Shown in pieces: positions 56,301 through 64,000 of a stretch of DNA of 64,000 nt. Origin of the DNA: Bugulina stolonifera (lineage: Eukaryota; Bryozoa; Gymnolaemata; Cheilostomatida; Bugulidae); contig OW285191.1 of NCBI GenBank assembly GCA_935421135.1, positions 1,736,001 to 1,800,000 of the forward strand. Direction: 5' to 3'. The notes under the pieces are model-generated. The model worked only from the letters and a program-made list of their open reading frames with translations, did not search any database and was not told the DNA's origin. Position 1 is the first letter of the stretch. Each line of letters begins with the position of its first letter. The position numbers and the translations under genes are program-made.

Positions 56301-58171
56301 TTACTCATTCCTATACGATTGTAACTTCCATCTGTTTTGTAATGGTCCTATGAATATACTAGCAATCGCTAATAGAGTACAATGAAGCGTATACATGTAT
56401 ATACATGTAGTTACTATATTACTAACTGCGTATAGATGAAGGTATAGAGCTCATTGTCCCCGATGTCTACTGCCCTCCACCACTTTACTATAACAAGAGA
56501 TCTAGAGCTCAACCTGTTATCCCTCTCCAGCTCTCTCTAGACCTCAATGATTCACAATCAGAGAGTAGCTCTAGAGATACTTGTCAGTCTGTAAAGGACC
56601 TGAAGAGATCTCCAAGTTTGTCAGAGGTATTACCTCCTCTAGTTACACCACTTACATGTACATTGCCTGTTTACCTACTAATAATTGTATTCACTCATCC
56701 ATCCACTTACCTAAATGTACATAGTTATACCAACTTACATATTATTATACTTCCATGTACTTACATATGCTTACACCTACTTACATGTACCTGCTCTCCT
56801 ATTTTTGTTCTGGTTCATGCCATGTTTGCAATCAACACTGTTACATGTTACTGTTACTGCCACATGTTACGTTAGACCAATATGAATAGACCTAATATTT
56901 GGTCGGCAACCCTTCACTAACAGTTAGTATAGAGTTGTGTTCTCCATGGAAGTATTAGTGAGTAGTGAGTCATATAGTGTTCTCTATCTACAAACTACTC
57001 TCTATCTATACTCATAGTTTGGTAAACCTCCACCTGAGCTGCAACCTGCTCACACCAATGATATAAGGAATGTAGAGACAACTACAGACATACAAGGGAG
57101 GCAACTGCCAATTCAGCATGGGGTCCAATTTCCTGCTCAGTTAGCTACTGTTTTGAGATCAGCAACTAGTACTGCTAATACTCAGCTAGGTTGGTAGTTA
57201 ACTGCAATCAATCAACAGTAATCAACAGTAACCAACAGTGATCAACAGTAATCAACAGTAACCAACAGTGATCAACAGTAATCAACAGTAACCAACAGTG
57301 ATCAACAGTAATCAACAGTAACCAACAGTGATCAACAGTGAAATACTCTTCACATTATAATATACTACTTGTAGTTTCTATGTAGCATAACATTCTATTC
57401 TTTAGATGGGTTTCCTTTAGTAAGTGCTCTAGTCACAGAGCTGCTAAATATTGGGACGTCCTCCTCTCCACCGGCACCTGCCCCTCCTGTATCCTCTACT
57501 CCTATCAAGTCTGGGAGGAAATCTCCTGCTAGAAAACCTACTGAGGTATTACTTCTGCTATACACAACGTTGTCTGGTATATCTGCGTATACTAAGCTCT
57601 CCTTCTGGTTGTTACTAAAACTAGAATATCTTTTAATCAGACTAATTTATAGGACACACTACAGTTCATGAAGTGATTCTCTGTATGTTTATTGTAGTTG
57701 TCCTCCCCTAAACACCCTCTATCTTCCCTCACCGTCACCAAAGAACCTTCTCCAGATGTCCTGAAGAGACCCACGACTCCTGCATCTAGACACAAACCTG
57801 CAGCAGCAGCTAGGAAAGGTATAGTATATCAGATGGTGGAATACTCATCATAAATCATTCATTGGGGTGATAACTCCACAGTTAGAATGAGGTCAGACTT
57901 TACTAAACATGAGCAAAGAGCTTTGCAAGCATCAGGAATATCAGCATATGATATTATATTTGTATTATGTATTACAGGTCCTTTAGTGTTTGGTTACACT
58001 AATACACAGAAGTTGAGGCTATCCAAGACCAATCCCAACCTTCTCAAGCAGATAGAAGAAGCTGAGGCTAAAACTAAACTGAAGAAAGGTACATCTCATA
58101 CTTTATGTACGCAGTACAGACATGAGGAATCGATAGCTATTTGTGTACCATGTACTGTGCATGTACATATG

Positions 58172-58232
<61 letters not shown>

Positions 58233-61200
58233 TATATAAATACATATACTTGATGTAGCATGTGTACATGTATATGTATTTGTATAGTATATGTACAGTG
58301 TATGTGTATAATGTACTGTATATGTATAGCATGTGTACATGTATAGTAAAACAAGACGCATTTTTATATTTTGAATTGTTCCTTAATTTTCAACGCTCAT
58401 CCGGGCATCAGCATCATCATTTATCCTCTGATGATGATGATGCTCGGATGTGCGTTGAAAATTAAGGAACAAATCAAAATAAAAATGCATCTTGTTTTAC
58501 TATTCATAATAAAGCTCACACTAACATTTTCCAATGTGTATATGTACATGTACATGTATAATATATGTATATGTACATATATAGGTGGTATGTGTATATG
58601 TATACGTATGTGTACATGTATAGTATATGTAGTGTATAAAATATGTATAGTACTGGTATATGCATGTGTATATGCAGTATGCAGACAATCAGTATATTAT
58701 TATAGTAACGCCTGGGCGGATCATATAATATATTTTTTTATTTTACTTGAGTTTGAATTCTTTTGTAGCTGCTGCTCTGTCATCCAATGATATGCAAGGT
58801 CAAAGGTCAACTAAACTGAGAATACCAAAAGGTAGGGAGTGTCTACATGTACATTGGTTGATTCATGTAGGCCTTGCTTACACCTTTAATGTCAATAACC
58901 TCAGGTTAATAGGTTAATGGCATATGTTCCGTAATTTCTCTAAAAGAACTTTTCTATTATTGTGCTGTTGTGTCTGATGCTTACAGCAGTTTACCAGTGT
59001 GGGAGTTGTCCACTCTCACTTAGGAGAGGATAACTCTATATACATGTAAACATGTTACAACAGGTTGCAACTTGTATAGTGCTGATATTCACTTTACCTT
59101 ACTTTACTACCATTGTTCACATTTCTTCAGGGAAAACTACATTAAAATATAGCAATTAGTTAAATAATATGATATAATCTGCACACACACATGGACATGT
59201 ATGTTGTACAATCATATAGAATTAAAATTGCTCTGGAATTTCAATGTATAATTGCTACCTGCATGCGCATGCAGGTAGCAATTTGCAGGTTGTACCTCTG
59301 TATTGTGACGCACAGGTAAAAGAAAGGAGGGTCAAAGGTCGTTCCGTTCCTACACAAGTCAGCAACCTCTGGATATCTCCACAGAGATGGGTCGTCTCAC
59401 TACTGAGCTGGCTGAAGTGAAGCGTGAGCTAGCAGCACAGAGGACTGCACAGCAAACTCCTCGGTAAGTAAGCACACAGTAGGTTCAATCTGTGTGACCT
59501 ATATTCTGCACACTGTACGGTAGGTTCAATCTGTGTGACCTATATTCTACAGACTTGCTCTGCATTCACGCAGTCTCTTCCATCGTCACAGCGATCTTCT
59601 ATTCTAATTCTCAACTCTCCAACACAATAATAGTAGCGTACATTACACCTTTGCTCACTCTCTATATACATGTACATGTAGCTGTCACCAGTGGGTTACT
59701 AGACTTGGGGTGGGTCACTTTAAAACTGAGTTTTCACTCACTTCCTGTTTCAAACAGTAGAAGCACAACTCTCACTAATGCATCATAATTTGAATTTTCA
59801 CAGTATGTTTATATATTCTCTGAGACAGTAGTGGAAATACAAATTAGAAATAGCCATAGAGATATACTTGTATATTGTATCCAATCCTTGACTTTGACTT
59901 GACTTATATTATAGTATACTATATCCTGTGGTAGATAACTAACTGACCCATTACAGAATGAGTGCAGCACCAGAGCGCGTAGAGCTAGGAGTGACCCGCA
60001 TACTCACACCCAAGGTCGGTAGAGTTATCTCTCCTAGACCTTCCCAGCTGACCCCTCGCAGGTCAATGAGCGCGCTCAGTAACAGGAACTCCAGAGACGG
60101 TCAGTAAATGCATCTGATTCATATTGTGTAGTGTGTGTACATACTGTGTAGTGTGTGTACATACTGTGTCATGTTTGCACGTACTGTGTAGTGTGTGTAC
60201 ATATTGTGTAGTGTGTGTACGTACTGTGTAGTGTGTGTACGTACTGTATAGTGTGTGTACATACTGTGTAATGTGTACATACTAGTGCTGCACAGTGTTT
60301 CGGTATCATTCAGTCTTTTTTCTTTCGGTTCAAAAGCCGCAAAAATTTTAAATGAAAACCGGAACCGAATGCAGCGGTTCAGTCGGTTCAGTTTTTAATT
60401 CAAGCTTGCGCCTGACCCCTTAGCGTATCCACTTCCAATAATGGCTGGTGGTGCGAACACGTGAATTCATGTTGTGCTTCTTTCAATCTTTATAATTTGA
60501 TGCCATCCTTAGAAATCAGACTCGGCTGCAGCCTTCATTGTCACCCAGAGATGATTTACTTTGGTTTTACCCAATTCCAGTTGTTATACTTGCATATTAT
60601 TATATATACGGTATTTTATAGATAATTAGGATTTAATAATGGCGATTTATTAGAGAAAATTTAATATGGCCGCCATAACAGTTTAAAACCTGAGTGTGAC
60701 AACTCCCCACATTGAGTATTCAGTTTTTGGTTCGATTAGGTGTATTTGCTCAAATTTAAGACTGAATTAAACCGAGGGGTAGAAGACAACTTCGGTATCA
60801 TTCAGTTTTTTTGAAAAATCAGCAAAAACGCTGAATGCACGTACAAATCCAAGCCATCCAGCACTAGTGGATACTAGCGTAATGCAGCAGGGGTGGACAA
60901 CCCCAACAGTCACTATTCATTGTGGAAATCTGCATCTATTTTTAGTGCAATTTAAAAATATAATGATATACAATGTATTATTATTTGATGAATAATAAGA
61001 TGAGACACATTTTTATTGAGTCCTAATATTTCCATGTTTGGATATACATCGAAATATTAGCAGTCAAAAAAGATATAAAAATGCGTCTCGTCTTACTATT
61101 CATCATTAAAATACTCGCTCACACCAGCGTTTTCCAATATTATTATTTGTTTTGTAAAAATACTGAATCCCAGGGCTTGTGTTTGATGTGGGCGGTTGAT

Positions 61201-62119
61201 GCTTTAACCGGCAGATCAGTTTACATCCAGGTTACAGTTTAACAGGACTCACTGTCAGCCCCACCGATTAGTTATTCACTCATGGCTTAGTCGTGGATTT
61301 ATAATAATTAAATTTAATTCTTATTAGTCTTTGCCTGTAAGTACAAGGCACTAAATGCTGCCTCAGTTCCTTACTGTAAGTATCAGTGAGAAGGGAGTCT
61401 CAACACCTGTCTCTAAATTTGGTGTTAAATGACTCTGATATATAAACCGACATTTTATTCTGATCTTCTCCTGAGTAACCCCCACTTATCCTTAGTGACC
61501 CCCGATTAGCCTTAGTGGCCCCTGATTAGCCTTAGTGCTCCCGCTTACTCATAGTTAGCCCTTTTAGCTTTAGTGACCCCATCTTACCCTTGGTTACACC
61601 CTGTATATGATATTCATTGTTAGTAGCATCGTAGTGGTTTCCCGCTCTAATTTTTAGATTTATGTATTTAAATCAGTTGAGTTATTTCCGTAATTTAATG
61701 GAATCTCTCAAAGGCTGCTCAGGTAGAACTTGCATGTAGTCTGAGTGACAAACTCTCTTGTGTTCAGATCGACTGGAATTTTAATACTTAACAATTGACT
61801 TCCTGCAATTTCAAACTTTATCCGGATGTATATAATTACCATGTATACACATAGGGTTTACACATGCGTTTATGATATCTTACATTGTGACTGTAACATT
61901 GTACAATAGAATTCTGTTTGTATACTTGGTTATGCCAGGGCACTTGCTAAACTGTATGTTATCTTTCAGCTGATTTGTCAACTCTGCATGAGCTGTCTAT
62001 CCAAACAGACTCGAGGAGATCTTTAGAGATTCATCTTCCTACACCAGTCCTTGATGAAACTGAGGCTAGGTTGAGTAGTGAGGGTAGAACAGGCTCTGAG
62101 GCTACAGATAGAGGTGCAG
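53400..62119 (+). CDS. MAP10: MAP10-like microtubule-associated protein, 14 exons in window
   Basis: Exons: 53400-53591, 53775-53872, 53984-54189, 55292-55515, 55596-55740, 56436-56626, 57018-57189, 57406-57545, 57698-57818, 57978-58088, 58769-58831, 59316-59463, 59957-60099, 61970-62119. All have GT/AG borders and phases agree, giving about 701 residues. Exons 1-4 match the conserved N-terminal region of MAP10 (KIAA1383): F-T-L-E-F-S-I-D, F-R-F-L-D-F-P-T, G-K-S-C-L-Y-R-L, P-L-Y, L-M-G-H-A-I-G and R-L-N-S-L-G. Exons 6-14 encode a Ser/Pro/Lys-rich, probably disordered region with a helix at 59380-59450. MAP10 stabilises microtubules in division. Vertebrate MAP10 is single-exon and longer; here the last exon ends at a donor-like gtgggt, so the gene likely continues. 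An acceptor just before the ATG implies a 5' UTR exon, perhaps ending at 52864 (gctg/gtgagt). Confidence 0.85.
54331..54700 (+). mobile_element. Two overlapping SINE copies in intron 3
   Basis: 54331-54535 is a tail region (ttttcatggatttgaaac to agaggggtgccttgtg). At 54537 a new head starts: A box tggtatagtggtagc, B box aggttcaaacc. It runs into a second copy of the same tail start, truncated near 54700. The arrangement is a tandem of a 5'-truncated and a 3'-truncated copy. Confidence 0.8.
54985..55285. repeat. Dispersed repeat R2, copy 2 (intron 3)
   Basis: Matches 20885-21200 and ends with the same ttgaattaagcaagttt block just before the exon 4 acceptor. Confidence 0.65.
55815..56257. mobile_element. 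hAT MITE in intron 5
   Basis: Ends cagagctgttgt and, on the other strand, cagagctaattgt. Flanks tatagtat (55807-55814) and tataatat (56258-56265) agree at 7 of 8 positions. Subterminal regions carry tactcg/tacttgtac motifs; 56100-56200 is a run of gtacctgtactcctactt variants. Copy A keeps only the first 15 bp or so. Confidence 0.78.
57211..57340. repeat. 30-bp tandem array in intron 7
   Basis: Four units of atcaacagtaatcaacagta plus accaacagtg and a final atcaacagtg; each unit is itself three 10-bp variants of atcaacagta. Confidence 0.95.
58162..58232. repeat. ATACAT microsatellite in intron 10
   Basis: About eleven units of atacat. ORFs over it (Ile-His, Tyr-Val and Ile-Cys repeats) are artefacts. 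Confidence 0.95.
58346..58500. mobile_element. Hairpin MITE in intron 10 (TA target)
   Basis: The arms gtaaaacaagacgcatt and their complement flank an almost perfect foldback (ttccttaattttcaacgc and complement, catcagcatcatcat and complement) with a loop of about 10 bp. TA lies at both borders, which suits a Tc1/mariner-type MITE. A related hairpin lies at 60987-61104. Confidence 0.85.
59250..59283. repeat. Perfect 34-bp palindrome in intron 11
   Basis: aattgctacctgcatgc is followed at once by its exact complement, with no spacer. It lies about 30 bp upstream of the exon 12 acceptor. Confidence 0.97.
59464..59552. repeat. Direct duplication at the exon 12 donor side
   Basis: gtaggttcaatctgtgtgac plus ctatattct occurs twice (59479 and 59519) in the start of intron 12. 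Confidence 0.9.
60123..60282. repeat. 20-bp tandem array in intron 13
   Basis: About eight variants of tgtgtagtgtgtgtacatac, directly abutting the hAT MITE at 60283. Confidence 0.92.
60283..60866. mobile_element. hAT MITE in intron 13
   Basis: Starts tagtgctgca and ends cagcacta; flanks gtacatac (60275-60282) and gtggatac (60867-60874) agree at 6 of 8. Subterminal blocks ttcggtatcattcagt occur in the same orientation near both ends, along with cggttc motifs. The left flank is the 20-bp tandem array. Confidence 0.75.
60987..61104. mobile_element. Hairpin MITE relative in intron 13
   Basis: Left arm 60987-61016 and right arm 61075-61104 (30 bp, three mismatches), with an inner foldback around aatattt/gatata. 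Outer sequences match the element at 58346 (taaaaatgc-tct-gtcttactattcat). The shared 3' flank continues to about 61140 (ttttccaatat). Confidence 0.75.
61475..61610. repeat. Degenerate ~22-bp tandem repeat in intron 13
   Basis: Six or so variants of ttagtgacccccgattagcc. Confidence 0.8.
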
Positions 62120-62139
62120 GTGGGTTCATGTATATTCTA

Positions 62140-62345
62140 TATAACACTACATAACACATGGTAATATATAGTATATCTACATCACACATGGTAATAATAT
62201 AGTATAATTATATACATCACTTATTGTAACATATATAGTATAATATATGCATTATGCATGGTAATAATATAGTATATATACACCACTTATTGTAACATAT
62301 ATAGTATTATATACATGTACATCATACATGGTAATAATACAGTGT
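62140..62345. repeat. Degenerate tandem array after exon 14
   Basis: Variants of catggtaatatatagtatat separated by acatcac, about five units. Confidence 0.75.
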
Positions 62346-62396
62346 ACATGTATATAGCCACTAGTAACGTGTTGAAGCTGCTAGCCTTAGGTCAAT

Positions 62397-62541
62397 GAGA
62401 GTTCTCAGAGCCGTTTATTAGGAGAGTTACGCCACCGGAAGTAAACAAGAAGCCATATTGGGCTCAGTAGCAAAGGATTACATTGGTAACATGTAATCCT
62501 TTGCTACTGGCAACTCTCACAATAAACGGCTCCCGAGAGTT
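62397..62541. mobile_element. Foldback element after exon 14
   Basis: Inner arms cagtagcaaaggattacat (62465-62483) and exact complement (62491-62509) enclose a 7-bp loop. Outer arms around gagccgtttatt (62410) and aataaacggctc (62521) also pair, with mismatches. No clear target duplication. Confidence 0.75.
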
Positions 62542-62956
62542 CCTTTTCTACATTTACATTTATATTTACTTGACAAAACCAACCCAAGAGCCCTGCTACC
62601 ATATGCTATTGTATTATATACCGGGTGATTTCATCAAACTGGGTCCAGTGATTTCATCCAACTGGGTCCAGTGATTTCAAGATAGCATCTGACCCTCTAT
62701 TTGGAGGGTCTCATCGGTTGGCCCGTGTCTTCCCTTTCAAGTCCTGTGATGTTATAGTGATAGTTTTATCTGATAGTCAGGGAGTCAGCAGCTATCCTCT
62801 CATCACTGCACTAGCTGACAATAGCTCTAACCTTGCCCTTCACATACATGTATATGATATGCAGTGGGAGATTACAGTCCACACTCTATACTCAATGCGT
62901 TACACTTTTCCTGGAAATACCAGCAATGTGGAGTCTGTACCTCAATATACATCAAA

Positions 62957-63154
62957 TATTCACCTTATAGACATGTTACACCACACACTGTTGTATATTC
63001 ACCTTATAGACATGTTACATCACACACTGTTGTATATTCACCTTATAGACATGTTACACCACACACTGTTGTATATTCACCTTATAGACAGTTACACCAC
63101 ACACTGTTGTATATTCACCTTATAGACATGTTACACCACACACTGTTGTATATT
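62957..63154. repeat. 39-bp tandem array, about five units
   Basis: Unit attcaccttatagacatg plus ttacaccacacactgttgtat; one unit lacks two bases. The open frame across it (His-Leu-Ile-Asp-Met-Leu repeats) follows from the 39-bp period. Confidence 0.93.
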
Positions 63155-63441
63155 CATAATTATGTAGATGTGTTCAAATATGGGATACAAATGTCTTCCT
63201 TTCCCCCCCCCCTCTCTCTCTCCTTTCTTCTTACTGTGTTAGTATAGCTGTCAGTCAAGGTTGGGTGCAGTATCTCCTACACCCTGTGCTCTTATAAGTT
63301 GGGGTCTGGGTAAAGGGTATAAACACCCCCTTCCCCTTCCGTAATATTGAAGGATGGACATACTAATACTACTGGCATGATGTTATTCACTTTTACTATG
63401 TTGTACTAATCAGCATTGTTATAAATACATGTACTTTACAT

Positions 63442-63858
63442 CAGGGGTTCCCAACCTTTTTTAGCCTAAGTGCCACTTAACAGCCATGTTGCAAACAACG
63501 TACACCTTTGTAAAAATGTGTATCTTCGATAATTGGACATGTATACATTGTCAAAATATGTCACTTAAAGTTAAACAGGTAAATGACTGCAGTATGTTAC
63601 GAAATTTTTATTTATCAATTATTTAATAATACCTACGTAATATTACTTTAAGTGATTGTAGTGTTTTATAGCTTTCACACTGGTTTAGCTCAATTTTATT
63701 TACATCAGCAGGCCATCTGATGTTCAGTTTAGTAATAGATAATAATAATTCATAATTGATAGTCTGTAACTGAAAATCACTGTCAAAAATATGCTAAGTT
63801 GATAACTTGTTTTGTACCTCCTAGATCTCTAAAATGTACCCCAGGTTGGGAACCCCTG
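63442..63858. mobile_element. hAT MITE with 16-bp perfect inverted repeats
   Basis: caggggttcccaacct at 63442-63457 is exactly complemented at 63843-63858. Flanks ctttacat (63434-63441) and gtttacat (63859-63866) agree at 7 of 8. The terminal sequence is of the widespread CAGGGGT..CCAACC hAT type. No coding capacity. Confidence 0.93.
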
Positions 63859-64000
63859 GTTTACATCATAAGGTGTCTTTGCAAACACACCTGCCTGGGC
63901 CAAAAGCAAAATCCTCCTGTGGCACCTATAACTATTATAGGCCTACATGCTCGTGTGCCTATGTAGTATGTACCTATGTACCTACATGTACATGTATGTA

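Noticed and set aside
58096..58361. ORFs with Ile-Cys, Tyr-Val and Ile-His repeats
   Set aside because: Translations of the ATACAT microsatellite.
62718..63125. 135-codon ORF as the last exon of the MAP10-like gene
   Set aside because: It has no acceptor in the right phase, and its second half is simply the 39-bp tandem array.

Overview
The window reads as nuclear DNA of an invertebrate animal. It has spliced genes with GT/AG introns, AT-rich noncoding DNA full of acatgta-like microsatellites, tRNA-derived SINEs, several classes of non-LTR and LTR retrotransposons, and hAT, Tc1/mariner and TTAA-type DNA transposons. The texture would suit a sponge or another non-bilaterian or lophotrochozoan, but the species cannot be fixed from sequence alone. 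There is no sign of bacterial organisation (no operons, ribosome binding sites or CRISPR array). Most of the 64 kb is layered transposon debris.

Layout. 1-5.8 kb: a decayed CR1/L2-like LINE whose ORF1 PHD finger has been blown apart by a 14-bp minisatellite, then a LINE RT fragment on the other strand. 6-8.3 kb: a dispersed repeat split by a hAT MITE, then a DNA transposon with 4-bp target duplications. 8.3-10.7 kb: a broken partial duplicate of the MAP10-like gene found intact at 53-62 kb. 10.7-13.6 kb: SINE pieces, 34 perfect copies of a 24-bp satellite, and a bromodomain pseudogene. 15.2-20.3 kb: two small ORFs (one J-domain-like) and a CCHC/endonuclease LINE carrying a solo LTR and a hAT MITE. 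20.4-23.8 kb: repeats and MITEs. 24.2-27.2 kb: a complete hAT transposon with perfect 8-bp target duplication and a three-exon, now broken transposase. 28.3-32.7 kb: an LTR element with gag and a zinc-finger ORF in one frame separated by a single TGA, and no pol. 35-48.5 kb: mixed fragments of an unnamed transposase-like family, Ty3/gypsy, BEL/Pao, Tc1/mariner and a nearly intact LINE RT. 48.6-50.2 kb: a solo LTR with a hAT MITE nested in it. 52.3-62.1 kb: the one convincing host gene, a multi-exon homologue of microtubule-associated protein 10 (MAP10), with 14 coding exons in phase and its 3' end probably beyond the last recognised exon. The window ends in intronic or flanking repeats and another hAT MITE.

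How the parts relate. The duplicated MAP10 segment (copy A near 9 kb, copy B near 53 kb) acts as an internal control. It supplies a paralogous empty site for the DNA transposon at 7.5-8.3 kb and shows how copy A decayed. Exact target-site duplications fix the ends of many elements: 8 bp for the hATs, 4 bp for the solo LTRs, and TTAA or ATAA for two other families. The most unusual items are the pol-less gag plus zinc-finger LTR element, the minisatellite grown out of PHD-finger codons, and the empty-site-proven ATAA/TTAA transposon.
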